DNA from: Nipponacmea schrenckii
Lineage: Eukaryota; Mollusca; Gastropoda; Lottiidae
Direction of reading: 5' to 3'
NCBI GenBank assembly: GCA_030562195.1
Contig: CM060200.1
Location: 1,364,001-1,428,000, forward strand
Length of the DNA stretch: 64,000 nt
The translations under genes and the position numbers were made by a program. The notes beneath the pieces are model-generated. The model was not told the DNA's origin. It saw only the letters and a list, made by a program, of their open reading frames with translations, and made no database searches. Positions 26,775-38,608 of this stretch are shown here, one piece after another (the stretch's first letter is position 1; every line of letters starts with the position of its first letter).

Positions 26775-26952
26775 TCCCGAGGTGCCAAAATCCCCATCTA
26801 AATATTCATCTTTATAGATTTTTTTGTAAATTAATCAATCTTTGCTAACTGAAGAAAGTTTTGAGAGCGGACAATTTTTTGGGCTATATTCTCAGTAGCT
26901 GGAGGGGGGGGGGGCAGTCTCTGTGGACCCCACCCTGTTGACAGGGCTGAGA
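26775..26952 (-). repeat. Dispersed repeat, family GTGGGGTCCAC, inverted
   Basis: Reverse copy ending GTGGACCCCACCCTGTTGAC, with an inner AATCAATCTTTGCTAAC block and a 13-G run near 26907. It lies 100 bp from basonuclin exon 2 on the downstream side. Confidence 0.65.
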
Positions 26953-27053
26953 AGTCTAGTCATAAATTTGCATGATATCAAACAATATATGTGTGTTTTA
27001 GAATAAGTGGGGAGAAAGCAGGGTTTTAAAAATAAAAGTAAAATTTAACTTAC

Positions 27054-27156
27054 CATGGGTGACCCAACCATGTTTACAAGATTCACAAGTTCTTATACAG
27101 GCTTTCTCTGGGGTGAAACACTCACAGGTACAGTTAGGGTGAGTACAGCGAATAGC
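27054..27156 (-). CDS. BNC: Basonuclin, Cys-rich N-terminal exon
   Basis: Exon of a basonuclin family nuclear zinc-finger protein, coding residues 6-39 plus one base of codon 40. It opens after a polypyrimidine tract and CAG (minus strand) with [14 protein letters not shown] and closes with CKHGWVTH before the donor GTAAGTT (27053-27047). Cysteines fall at 9, 14, 16, 18, 25, 29 and 32, with His34 and His39. The CxCxCF motif and the CKHGWV block are hallmarks of the basonuclin N-terminal domain and read very close to BNC1 and BNC2 as I remember them. The open frame runs on past the acceptor into intron, but the protein match begins exactly at the acceptor. Basonuclins are DNA-binding regulators, BNC1 of rRNA and other promoters; the role here is inferred from family only. 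BNC1 and BNC2 cannot be separated, and an invertebrate single ancestor is likely. Confidence 0.93.
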
Positions 27157-28377
27157 CTGCAAGAAAAAACCATTCTTAGTTGTTGACATATGCCGCATAA
27201 TCCCCTGTAGACAATCCATGTGCAGTGCAGACATTCTGATACGCACATCCGAATACGAAAGAGATGTACCAAAATTCATTTCACATTTTTCTATCAAGGA
27301 CTAAATTTCCTATTTTCATCACATAAGTTTCAAATAATCCACATATCTTCCTATATTTTTTATGTATCACTTTTAATGTATTTGCCAGTCATGTTTAAAT
27401 TGAATTCAAAAGTGGCCGATTGTGTGTCTTATCTTTAGGACATATCACTTAAACACACCACTTTCATTTTCTATTTTTATTCCAGATGAAATTCAAAGTC
27501 TGATATATATCCATTTTTTAATTTGGAAAATGAAATGATTTAAATTGTCAGAACAGGAACTAAGATTTTATCTTTCTGTCTCAATCTAAGAAAATAATTT
27601 CCAACAGGCAACAAACACTGAACTAATGTATTACATATTGATAAACATTCTTCCACCTGCAAGTCAGTTGAACTTTCCTGTATCTAAACTCCTGCTCTAA
27701 GAATATATCATTGAGATTCTTCTATAAACCCTTTTTATATCATTTTTAATTATCCTAAAGATATAGCAAAAACTTGAAATTCCAAACCCAGATTTTCAAA
27801 AGTCAAAAAAATTAGTTTTCACAACTCACTTAAATAAATCACTGCACTTTGAAATAATTTCAGAGAAAATTTTAATAACTTTTTAAATATATTTTCCAAT
27901 ATATAAATCAACGATAACTGAAAAATCTGTGTTGAAAATCAATTCCAATCACAATTCTACACAAAAATCAACAAAATTCCTTAAAGCATAAAAAATAACA
28001 AAAAATTTTTCTGGAGTTGTCACAACCAATTAACTCGAGTAATATTAATACACATGTGTTTTTTCTTAATTAGTCTCCTTGTCTGAGCGCATGCTAGTTT
28101 TTACATGTTCATTTCACTCACAGTAGTAACTTTCCTAATTGATTATTTCTGATGAGTGGTGGAACATTGAAGAATGTGAGATTATGAAACGTGGCTGTAG
28201 AGATCAGGCTGTTGTTTTCTATCCCAAACAACTTTATATGACATTTAAAACCAACAGTAAAAAAATCACAGAATCTGGACAATCCTTTTTATTGATCAAT
28301 TTGTAGCGGAAGATTCACAGCAATCTTATTCCACCACTGTTCAGTGAGCGGGTTAACTGTACTGTTACTATTATGTC

Positions 28378-28720
28378 TTATTAGGAGATTTGAATCCAAA
28401 ATACTTTTCAATCAGATTTCCTGATGAGGTATATTATATCTAAAACTTCACTATTATTTTTAATGACCAATTACTACATGAAGATTCATACACCTTTGGT
28501 CAAGACGAAACATAAAATTAAACCTCTCTTAAAAATCAATAATCCTGATGAGGTATATTATATCTGAAACTGCATTATCATTTTGAACAAATTAAATAAA
28601 AAACTGCCATTTTCATTCTATCTATATATGCCTTATTCCAAATTTGAATTTAAAAAACATTTTTAAGTCAGTTCCTGATGAGGATTATCATATCCAAAAC
28701 TCATATCAGAAACATAACAT
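28378..28720. repeat. About 125-bp degenerate repeat, 3 units
   Basis: Three diverged direct copies whose shared core is CCTGATGAGGTATATTATAT followed by CT(G/A)AAACT. The cores start at 28421, 28542 and 28674. Each is preceded by a TTTGAAT..AAAA..TTTT context. The core resembles a hammerhead layout; see the findings. Confidence 0.7.
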
Positions 28721-29732
28721 AAGATGATTAAAAATACCACAGTGAGATTATTACGTAACAACTGGTGTGTGGTTGTATACCCTAAACATCATTTAAAAAT
28801 CGAACAGAGAAAACATCCACAAAGATTTTCACTACTTTAAAGAAAAAGTTACTTTTTTAACAAAAATCTTGTCTAATGAAGATCACAAAATCAAATAACG
28901 GACAAGAACAACTCTACAATCCAACTGTCAACGTGAGAATAACACAATCCTTTCTATTAACATCCTAAATTATAAAGTTCCGTTTTAAAAATTCAAGTTG
29001 CCCAATCCACAAGTTTTTAATATCATCAGCACGACACCATCAAATACAATACACAATATTAGAAGTGAAGTGAACCTGCTAACTGTACACTTATTAAATC
29101 TGAAGATGAAAATTGATGTTAGAACTTCTGAGATAACAAATCAGAGAGGTCTTGAAAGAATTCCAGCAATTCGTGTTTTAAATCCGTGTTAAAGCTATTG
29201 AATATCACTCTAAAACAAAGCATTCATCACAAGATAATACCAGTATATGATAAATAATAATTCTCAACTTATATAAGTATAATATTTACAATGGTGTAGT
29301 GTTAAAAATATTCTAAATTTATTCAAAAATCATTGAAAATCTATAACAGTCATTTCAATCTATGCACTTAAGAAACTAGGAATAGAGAAATGCAATGGAA
29401 GTGTTTTTCGCTCTGATATGTTTTATTCCAATGAATCACTAACGATTTTAAATAAAAACTTATCCTGTAAAGATTTCTGGTAAAAATATTTTTAACTGTG
29501 TTAAGCATTCACTAAAGATATCATTCCTTAAAAAATCACAATGTCTGTGTATCAGTGATTGTTATATTAACTAAAACTTCTTCTCTAAAGTCTCTCTTAT
29601 TAATAAACAATTAATCCAATTATTTCATCACAGATAGCATGATCTCAACCGCTTATAAATAATTTTGGATCCAAATATTTTCCAAAAAAACGTAGGTATC
29701 CTCTTCTTTACTTTTTAAAGATAGCTCATTTA

Positions 29733-30634
29733 AGAGGAACACCTTATACTTGTAACCTAGGCCAGTGCTTTTATAAGAGAGTATCTTTTATAACACCTAA
29801 TACTTGTGACCTAGGCCAGTGCTTCTATAGGAGGGTATCTCTTATAACATCTAATACTTGTGACCTAGGCCAGTGCTTCTATAGGAACACTCTTATAACA
29901 CCTAATACTTGTGACCTAGTGCTTCTATAGGAGAGTATCTCTTATAACACCTAATACTTGTGACCTAGACCAGTGCTTCTATAGGAGAGTATCTCTTATA
30001 ACACCTAATACTTGTGACCTAGTGCTTCTATAGGAGAGTATCTCTTATAACACCTAATACTTGTGACCTAGGCCAGTACTTCTATAGGAGAGTATCTCTT
30101 ATAACACCTAATACTTGTGACCTAGGCCAGTGCTTCTATAGGAGAGTATCTCTTATAACACCTAATACTTGTGACCTAGTGCTTCTATAGGAGAGTATCT
30201 CTTATAACACCTAATACTTGTGACCTAGTGCTTCTATAGGAGAGTATCTCTTATAACACCTAATACTTGTGACCTAGTGCTTCTATAGGAGAGTATCTCT
30301 TATAACACCTTATACTTGTGACCTAGGCCAGTGCTTCTATAGGAGAGTATCTCTTATAACACCTAATACTTGTGACCTAGGCCAGTGCTTCTATAGGAGA
30401 GTATCTCTTATAACACCTAATACTTGTGACCTAGGCCAGTGCTTCTATAGGAGAGTATCTTTTATAACACCTAATACTTGTGACCTAGGCCAGTGCTTCT
30501 ATAGAAGAGTATCTCTTATAACACCTAATACTTGTGACCTAGGCCAGTGCTTCTATAGGAGAGTATCTTTTTTAACACCTAATACTTGTGACCTAGGCCA
30601 GTGCTTCTATAAGAGAGTATCTCTGATAACACCC
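29733..30634. repeat. 54-bp minisatellite, locus A (17 copies)
   Basis: Tandem array with unit core CTAATACTTGTGACCTAGGC and TATAGGAGAGTATCTCTTAT. Most units are 54 bp; several carry a 5-bp deletion inside CCTAGGCCAGTGC, giving 49 bp. It lies in basonuclin intron 1. The same unit in the same orientation forms a second array at 44979-45642. Confidence 0.97.
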
Positions 30635-30984
30635 TAAACCAGTTATAACACTCTCCAAAGTATTACTTAAACCATTCAACTTTTCCACTCACTGAATTTA
30701 CAATTCCCATTAAAAAACTATATATTTTACTTAGTTGATTCCTTGCTATCCAAAGTTTTCCAAAAATTTCCTCGTAAGTTTTTCCAAAGCCTATTCACTC
30801 ACTAGAATCTTTGACTCTATGTATTTTATATGTTTCTTCCTCACTAGCCTACGTTTCTTATAAAACTTTCAACTCGCATTTTTTTCACTGACTACCATGT
30901 AGCATTATCACAACTGACAAAAAGATTTTGAAACAATTCCAATAATTTGACTGGTAGTTATTGACAGATGGTTCTTGTATGATT

Positions 30985-31345
30985 AAAGAGGTGAATGAAT
31001 GAATGGACAGAATAAATGATGAAGAAATGAATGGACAGAATGAATGAATTGACACCAGAATAAATGATGAAGAAATGAATGGACAGAAGAAATGAATGGA
31101 CAGAATGAATGAATGGACAGAATGAATGAATGGACACCAGAATAAATGATGAAGAAATGAATGGACAGAATGAATGAACGGACAGAATGGACAGAATGAA
31201 TGAACGGACAGAATGAATGAATGAATGAATGAATGGACAGAATGAATGACAGAATGCATGGACCGAATGAATGGACAGAATGAATGGACAGAATAAATGG
31301 ACAGAATGAATAAATGAAAACCAGAATGAATGAATGAATGAATGG
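30985..31345. repeat. GAATGAATGGACA minisatellite
   Basis: Interspersed GAAT tetranucleotides and GGACAGAATGAATGAATGGA units, with three copies of a larger block containing ACACCAGAATAAATGATGAA. The 168-codon minus-strand frame over it (Ser/His/Phe/Ile-rich) is a repeat artefact. Confidence 0.9.
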
Positions 31346-32404
31346 ACAGAATGTAAGAAACAGAAAAACTGAATTTTACTGTCCCTACCAATTTACTTCA
31401 GTGTAAACTGCATGGTGTTGTCAATTCTTCTGAAGAAAAAGAGGAATTAAAACTCAATTTTCGGAACTGAATAAAACAAATCAGATCAATGAGATCAGCT
31501 CATAGTGATCGAGTAATTTTTGAGTTTCGAAAGTTTTTATATGTATCAGGGACACAGATAGCAATGATTTATTCCATTAAATTTAGAAAACATATCCCTT
31601 TAAAGCAAAATTTGGAAATGCACTTATAGCTTTTCTTACAGATAATGAAAGGAAACAGCTCAGATTTGAGTGTTTTGTCATCTGCTCAGATATCAGGATT
31701 GCATGGTCAGTGCTTTTATAGATTGTCCCAGTAAAACCAGCCTATAAAGCTTTGTTTTGTTATGTAATTCTACTTCAGAGCCAAGAATTATTATTTGAAA
31801 TCAGGCAGGGCCATTGCTTTTGTTGATTGTTTAAATATCAACATGGTACAACTGTTATGTTATGTAACTCAAAGAAAAGAATTATTGCGAGTAAACTTGA
31901 AATCAGCGCGAGAGAAAAAACCACAGCAACTGAAGGTAAAGTTTGATTAAAACGATTACACTCTATTATCACTACAATTGATTGGACAAATAAAAGACAT
32001 TCAAGGGAGATAATTAACGCTTCATGAATTTTTAATCTAATTAATTAACGTGAACGATTGTCAAGTAGTGTCCTCGTTTCCCTCGGTTACTCGCCCCGTC
32101 TCGGGAGACGGACAATTTGATTAATTAGATGACGATGTAAACTACCGGAGACAATCGGCCATAAAAAGAGCAATTGCTGCTAAATTCAGCGCACTGTGAG
32201 ACAATTTCCAGTGATGTCAATTAGTCCTTCTTTGGACATAAATCACGAAATGATTGTTTTTTAGAATCAATAAACTTCGGAGTGATTGAACATCTGAAAA
32301 ACAGCCTTTTAGAAAGGAAATAATTAAGGTAAAATAAATATATAAAAGTAGTAAAAACTTATAAGAAAATTTTCATGTCTTGCTTCTTCTTATTTTTAAA
32401 TGAT

Positions 32405-32492
32405 GGAAATAAATGAAGTAAAACCTTATGGGATTATGAATGAAGACGGAAAACACCATGCAGTGTGCAATGAGGGAAATTTTTGCCAGGAT
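32405..32492 (-). mobile_element. SINE tail fragment, inverted
   Basis: Diverged tail with AATGAAGTAAAACCTTATGG, AATGAAGACGG and CACCATGCAGTGTGCAATGA. The small plus frame across it is spurious. Confidence 0.7.
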
Positions 32493-35400
32493 TTGATTTG
32501 CAGAAGCTATGGACACAATATGAAAGACAGCATTCATAAAATAACCAATGTGCTGGGAGTTATTGCTTTACTCAAAATATTGATTTCATTATAATGAATT
32601 ATAATAATCTTATAAATTTTCTTTTGATAGAATTTTTGCTGTTTAAATTGTATGGGATCAATCCCATTTTACCCAAGATAAAGATGTTAAGAATCCTTGT
32701 CTCCAAGAATCCTGAAATTAGAGTCCAATAAATGACAAATCCGTATAAAACATGTGTTTTGTTGGAGACATGAGTTAATGAGAACATTATTAAACATCAG
32801 GAAGAATAATCTCCCCTTGTAATCGACTGTTTAATATCGGCACACCGAGAAATCATCAAAAAATATCATCACTTCATTAACAACTAGGTGACAGGGTATT
32901 TCTCACTCCATCATCCTTACATCCTAAACCTGGATAAAGGATAGCGTTAAGGTGATACGAGAAAAGTATTCTTATAAAAGCACAGGCCTAAGTCACAGAA
33001 CTAGAACTATATATTTCCAAGTGCTGTTAAATTTAGTTCAGTTAGTATATTTAAACCTAAGCAAATAAATAGAAATAAAATAGAGAGATAATAATCTGAT
33101 CAAGAAATCAAGTAATAGCAACAAGGGATAAATACAAAACTCTCCTTCTTTTAAAGTCAGAAAAAAGGAAAATTTCATATAAATTTTTTTATAAAAAATG
33201 ATAAGCCTAATATGCCTGCGTTTGTCATTTTAAGAATGATAATATCTATAGTTAAATCTTTCAAATTTAGGGCAGATTTTTGAGAAGCCTTACTTTTCAT
33301 AACCTATACAGATACAATCCCCTTCTTATCATTAGTTAGTATATATCTTACCGTATGCTTTATTCATTTCATCTGATGACAACACATGATATGTACCAAA
33401 GAATTAACCAAGTGTATTTTTATCCCATATTCTTGTGTTATATATATGCTCCTCACTTGAAAATGTTGTTCCAATCTTTTATACAGATATTGTCTAACTA
33501 AACTAAAATCTTTTAAATTTTCTGACCAAACTGTCTTCACCAACTACCATAGTTAATCAACACAACAGTCACAAATCTAATTTTCACAAAAATCACACAA
33601 AAATATCGGAAAGTTATTTTCATTTGGATGTAATATTTCATTTAGAGCATGAATTGATCTTTGTGGAAATATCCTGTCTAAATTTGTCCATGTGATTATG
33701 TCCATATTTGTAGTTGTCAAGCAGTGAGAAATGACGTCTGCAATGTGAAATTGGCGGGAAACATTAATCTTACAGACGTGATATTAACTTGCTCTGACTA
33801 AATTCCTACTTCCAATTATTAAATTGACAAATTACTGGTGTAGGAATACAATATCTAAAACCCAGGCAGGGACGATTTACAACGAGTGTTTGAACAAACC
33901 ATTGGTGATTTACAAATCGAACACGAGACATTCTTCTTCAACGTGACCACAAACTAAACTTCTGGCTTGCCATGAATACCAAGTTTTGGACGTCATTTAT
34001 GTGATCGAAATCGTCCAGGCCATCTCCATCACTTTAATTGAAACTGACGTCTGATTGGAGATTTGCCATGACGACCACATTGTCATTGATACAGGCAATA
34101 ACAAAAGACAATTTGAAGTTGCGAGTTTGATCTTTGACATAAGTAAATATATCGCAATCTAGGATTCAGACCGCTAATACATCAAATCAACAGAATTGGT
34201 TACATTCACATCTAAAATTAGCACAAAGTGACAAAGTGGATCACATGATTAGTCATTCTATACATAGCATGAAAGCTGGCTATTAAGCAGTGTGGAGTTC
34301 CAGTAGGCTGTACACTAGGGGGCTGGGGGGGGGCTTGGAATGAGGGGTCGTATGCCCTCTAGAAGTATAATTTGCGCCTTAAATTCTAACCCCACTTTTT
34401 ATTTAACAAATTCAAAAATATGACATATAATTATACGTTTTTGCAAAAAGATAAATGTCAAAATGCACCAAATATATAAAATTTTTGAACACAAACTCGT
34501 TCTGTTTTCCCCTCGGCAAAAAGGCAGACCTCTTGTCCTGTCAAATACAATTACAGAAGAATTAAATCATAAATGTGCACTCGAGTCTGAAAACGTTCAA
34601 CTCTTATGAAATAATGACCGATGTTTATTTCCTAAACATGTAATCATAATCAAATACTACCATTGACAATTATTCATAATTACCAATCAAGTACAGCCAT
34701 CGAGAACATTTTCAAAGTCAAAGAAAGGGGAGATAAATGTGGTTATTTTGTTAAATGAATGGGAAAGATTAATCAATTAAACCACATAGAAAAATCAACC
34801 AAGAATTGTCATTGTTTATCTCGTAAATGCTATATTTGGGCTTCGTTGCGGTCCTCTATCACAATGTAAACATACAGCCGTCAAATCTCAACAGGGGTAC
34901 GCCGTCTCCCAAAATCAATACAGCCAATCAATAACGAGAATTGTCTACTTGACAACGACACATAATACTACGATACGACAACCACCATCGTTTTCTGATT
35001 CATTCTCTCACAAACAATTAGAACACGCTAACTATATAGAATTCCTGCCTTAAGTGATTGAATGTCCCAAATATTTCTTTAGACAGCTTCGACTGGATTT
35101 CTCGTTTTCATCCAGCATGTCATGGAGACAACGTGCCATCTGAATACCCTTCGTGGACTCCACGAATCTTTTTAATCATTCTATTCAAGGAAAACTCATT
35201 TTCTACCAACAGTTGGTCTATTGACACAGTGATATTATACCAGGGACAAGATCTAGAATAGTCCGTTTGTCACATGCTACTGGGAATTTTGTAATCTCTT
35301 AACAATCTTTTAAATCTTGTTGATTTGGATGGGTTCCTTTTTTGAGGTAGGGGGAGGGGGGTGTGGTTGTTAGGTAACAACTCATGCCCCAGATCTTACT

Positions 35401-35649
35401 TTTGAGATCATTGTGATGTTAGAAAGACTCTTTTTTTTTTTCCAAATATTTAAACTAACTAGGAAAATGTATCACCTTCCCATAATGTGCATCTTTTTGT
35501 CCTTTCCCTCAAACTTTTCTCAATTATTCCCTATTCTATCCATGGACTCAATTACCTACAACCCTGCTTAATATATAATGGAATGATCAATGGGGGCTCT
35601 CCTTTCTCTACCCCCACCCCCCCCCCCCCCATTTAAAAAGGGATTACTC

Positions 35650-35878
35650 CCACACAATCATACAAGAGCACAACACCCCAACCCAGAAGTTATAATGGAA
35701 TGGTAAATGGTTTAGTGTATTTTATCTGCCATGCCCCTTCTCTTCCCTAGCCCCTCAACAACAGACTATCCTCACCCCCTATACAGCAGACTACCCTCAC
35801 ACAATCAATACAAGAGTACCAACTACACCCCAGGAGTGTTATGGAATGGTAAATGGTTTAGTGTAGTTTAACTGACAG
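35650..35878. repeat. Direct duplication of about 90 bp
   Basis: Two copies (35650-35737 and 35793-35878) beginning TCACACAATCA and ending GGAATGGTAAATGGTTTAGT. The intervening sequence is C-rich. A partial third copy of the GGAATG block lies near 35578. Confidence 0.8.
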
Positions 35879-36117
35879 ACCAGGTACAGTGTAACACTGC
35901 CAGTAGCAGCCACGGTGAATCCATCTATTTATAGTAACAGATCGCCTGTCCTCTTATCTTACCTTGCCGTGTTATTTACCTCACCGACCGTCTGACTGAC
36001 TGACTCCCAGATTTACACGACATCTGTTTCTAACATCACTATACACAAAGAAACTTGGAATTAAGATGGAGCAGAAGGAAAGGATTATAGGTGTAAAAAA
36101 GCAGCAGATCTAAAACA

Positions 36118-36195
36118 AGGGACACATCCAAAAGAAATGGACACATTCAAAAGAGATGGACACATTCAAAAGAAATGGACATCCAAAGAAAGCAA
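36118..36195. repeat. Short 20-bp repeat, about 4 copies
   Basis: Tandem AAAAGAAATGGACACATTC units with small changes, in a purine-rich setting. Confidence 0.8.
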
Positions 36196-36212
36196 AAACA
36201 TAAATCACTCTT

Positions 36213-36405
36213 CTGTTAGCAAAGATTGATCAATTTACAAAAACCCAAAAAGATGAATATTTTGATTGGGATTTTGGCGCCTCAGAGTTGTCAGATATAC
36301 ATGCTGCAGTCTTCTGGTCTCAGAATTCCAGAGGAAGGGGAAGAAAGAGGACAAAAAAATAAGAGCCCTGGTGATAGGGCTGTACCCAAGGGGGGTCACA
36401 AAGTC
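36213..36405 (+). repeat. Dispersed repeat, family GTGGGGTCCAC, diverged
   Basis: Contains TTAGCAAAGATTGATCAATT, ACAAAAACCCAAAAAGATGA and GATTGGGATTTTGGCGCCTC. Small plus-strand frames here are chance. Confidence 0.6.
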
Positions 36406-37207
36406 ACAAACATATCACATATCAATCAAATATTCATATGATATTCTTAAAAATTCAATAAAAGAATGATCTTGTCCATATTAAATTACCTAGCCAACCG
36501 TTGTGAATCATTAGTTAACAACAAAATATTTCTCACAATTCATAAAAACATTCCTATATTGAAAAAAACAAATGACTGCAGATTTTAAATAGTTATAAAA
36601 GCCAATCCTGGACATTTTTTGGCAAAGATTCTACCTAAAGTGAGAGTCATGTATGACATTGACTAAATGATAAATACTGAAACTGGAAACTCCAACTATT
36701 CCAAGTATATGTTTACCTAGAACCTATTACCTTAATATATCTCAAAATTTAACAATATTTCACAATATTCTTTACACCCAAATATATTATCAAAAAGTAT
36801 AAAAAAAAGAAAATTTAAACTTTTTAAAGTCTATAAAAGTTTCATAGAAAGTTAAAAATATTTAAATTTACAAAAATTATCATTTAATTAATTTTTTTTA
36901 TTAAATCCAAAAGTACCAAAAAAAAGAATTAAATTGACCAGAATTTTTTCTATCCATATTCAAGTTTGACCTCTACTGTATGACGCAGTAAAGGTAGAAA
37001 GATAGGAACCAGTAGCCATCTTAATTTACTTGGCAGAAGATGGAACGACCGTCTGCCTCACCTGAGCTAAAAATAGTAACAGATCACTGTACAGAAGTCA
37101 ACTAAGTGAATCAAAATTGTCAAAAATTGAATAAAAATGGCTGAAATCTGCTTAATATTGATAAAACTTATTTAAAATGATCAAAAATTTCAAAATGAAG
37201 TTCTTAC

Positions 37208-37222
37208 CTCGAGTGGTTTCAT
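37208..37222 (-). CDS. BNC: Basonuclin, first coding exon (MKPLE)
   Basis: Inferred first coding exon of the basonuclin gene, encoding only residues 1-5 (MKPLE). The ATG at 37222-37220 sits in a good Kozak context (ACC before ATG). An in-frame TGA lies 11 codons upstream with no other ATG between, which fixes this start if the exon is right. The exon ends CTCGAG followed by a strong donor (GTAAGAA, 37207-37201) in phase 0. The next exon starts in phase 0 with AIRC, so the junction reads E-AIRC. From family knowledge, vertebrate BNC1 has a very similar short lead (MAE before AI-CT), which supports the assignment. The first intron is about 10 kb. The transcription start is unknown. A further upstream exon or alternative start cannot be excluded, and no transcript was available. 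Confidence 0.75.
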
Positions 37223-37480
37223 GGTTTTAGTCAGATCTTTAGCATCCTGGTCTCAGTCACAGAAAGGATGGCAGCTTCATAGACACACGGCAACGGCACA
37301 ACTTGAGTCCTCTCCTACTCCACTCTACAAATACATAGCAAACAGTAGCCAAATTTAGAACGTGGTACACTAATACGATATATCTGACTGACGACCGACC
37401 GTGTGCTGTGAAAGGTATATAGGTATGGCATCAGCCATCTTTCTTAGGCCATCATTACCAGGTCTAGGGTACCATATTAC
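37223..37480 (-). promoter_or_regulatory. Basonuclin 5' UTR and likely proximal promoter
   Basis: Sequence immediately upstream of the inferred basonuclin ATG. It is richer in GC than its surroundings and free of recognised repeats. On the minus strand it contains AAGATGGCTG near 37440-37431, a YY1-like or initiator-like motif. A TATATA-type stretch lies near 37417-37421, but the transcription start cannot be fixed from sequence. Several short out-of-frame ATGs lie in the presumed leader, including one 22 bp before the start that reaches a TGA within a few codons, so small upstream ORFs are possible. The assignment rests on position alone. Confidence 0.4.
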
Positions 37481-37814
37481 ACTAATTAAACCTTTATCTT
37501 CTTTCTTATCTGTGACTACTGCTGGTCCACAAAGGTCATTAATTTAATGACCTCAACAGATGTACTCAGTCATATTTTGTACTTTTATTTATCACTCCTT
37601 TGGTGCCATTGAGGACAAATATGGTAATGCCATCAACATTTTTAATTTGTTTACTTGACTTCTGTGTATGGACTTTTTACTGCCTTTTGACAATTTAAAA
37701 TATTTTTATGTCCTTATTGAAATAGTTTCAGTACATTTTCAACGAAATTTCAATAAAAGTTTGAAATATGAAGAATATTGAGAGTGTGATAATAAATCTG
37801 GGATATTTAGAAAA

Positions 37815-37955
37815 CATTGTATTGCCCCCATTGGCTGAATGATAGACAGGACCATGTCCTTGTGTATTGGACCTAATTCTGACCTATGTAGAATAAAGAG
37901 TCTGTGTTTTTCTCCTGGGCTGAATGTTGGACAGGACCATTTCCTTGTGTGGATC
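37815..37955 (-). repeat. Dispersed repeat, inverted partner of 39540
   Basis: Contains ATTGCCCCCATTGGCTGAAT, GACAGGACCATGTCCTTGTG and TTGGACCTAATTCTGA. The reverse complement matches 39540-39665. The second half repeats the CTGAATG-TGGACAGGACCAT block. Confidence 0.75.
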
Positions 37956-38314
37956 AAAAAAGTACTACATTAAAAACCTTTTTTATTTCTAATGAAAGCA
38001 CCATTTGTCTGTCATTGAACAATCCTGGCTAGCTTGATCATTAGGACTTTAACCTTCATATCAGTTCTAACGTATGTGCAGGGAGAGAGACAAGCATCTT
38101 GCCCTAATTAATGATTAATTAGCAGGCAGTAGAGGAAATTATTAATGAGATTAACCAAGATTACAGATTAAAATCCTGGTTGACATTTGTCACACAGATG
38201 TCAGGATATCTGATACCCTTTTTTCTAGGATCAAAGGCAATTCGTTACTTATATAATACACTTTACAGTTTCTCTTTTCTACCTTCTATATCAAAATTAT
38301 TCACATTTAAAATA

Positions 38315-38608
38315 TGAATACTGCATCTTAGAATGGACATAAAATTTTAAACTTGACCAATAAGAGTATATATTCATCAGTAGATATACCTGCTGCCATA
38401 AATAACATAACAGAATCCTTATATAATCCAAAAAAATACCCCAAAACTTTGTAATGATCCATAAAATGCAATTAATCATTGGAAAAGTAAAAGTGAGTTT
38501 TTAAGGGATTCTGTTACTTTATGACACCAGGTAAGTTCACTGATGAATATATACACATATTGACTATTCTTGAGAACTAAAATTTTATGTTCATGCTAAG
38601 AATCAGTT
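38315..38608. mobile_element. Palindromic MITE, full copy
   Basis: About 295 bp with long inverted arms of about 110 bp. The left arm contains GAATGGACATAAAATTTT, AGAGTATATATTCATCAGTA and CATAACAGAATCC. The right arm carries the complements (GGATTCTGTTACTTTATGAC, TTCACTGATGAATATATA, TTTTATGTTCATGCTAAG). It has no ORF. The arm structure suggests a foldback or MITE-type non-autonomous DNA transposon; the superfamily is unknown. Confidence 0.85.

Larger units (their letters stand above)
9844..27053 (-). other. Basonuclin intron 2, 17.2 kb
   Basis: Intron between basonuclin coding exons 2 and 3, bounded by GTAAGTT and TTTTCAG on the minus strand. It carries a palindromic element, SINE copies, the 45-bp and 72-bp satellites, and several simple repeats, all listed separately. 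No coding sequence was recognised in 10105-11130, 11365-12650, 14130-14770, 15200-16110, 16400-16980, 17250-19390, 19560-21550, 21620-22855, 22980-24690, 24800-25430 or 25730-26770. Of these, 21840-22720 is notably free of repeats and of long A/T runs. Confidence 0.8.
27157..37207 (-). other. Basonuclin intron 1, 10 kb
   Basis: Intron between the five-codon first exon and the Cys-rich exon. It has a three-unit degenerate repeat near 28378-28720, the 54-bp minisatellite (29733-30634), a GAAT-based array (30985-31345), a SINE tail (32411-32490), G-rich and C-rich tracts near 34318, 35345 and 35610, and a duplicated block at 35650-35876. Stretches 27440-28370, 28720-29730, 31400-32400, 32500-34310, 34370-35340 and 36410-37200 hold no feature I recognise. 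Within them, 31980-32270 and 33700-34260 look less AT-rich and are candidate regulatory sequence. Confidence 0.75.

Noticed and set aside
29733..30634. Possible CRISPR-like array
   Set aside because: Units are contiguous with no unique spacers. It is a minisatellite in a eukaryotic intron.
30885..31391. 168-codon minus-strand frame, Ser/His/Phe-rich
   Set aside because: Reads through a GAATGAATGGACA minisatellite, with no protein similarity.
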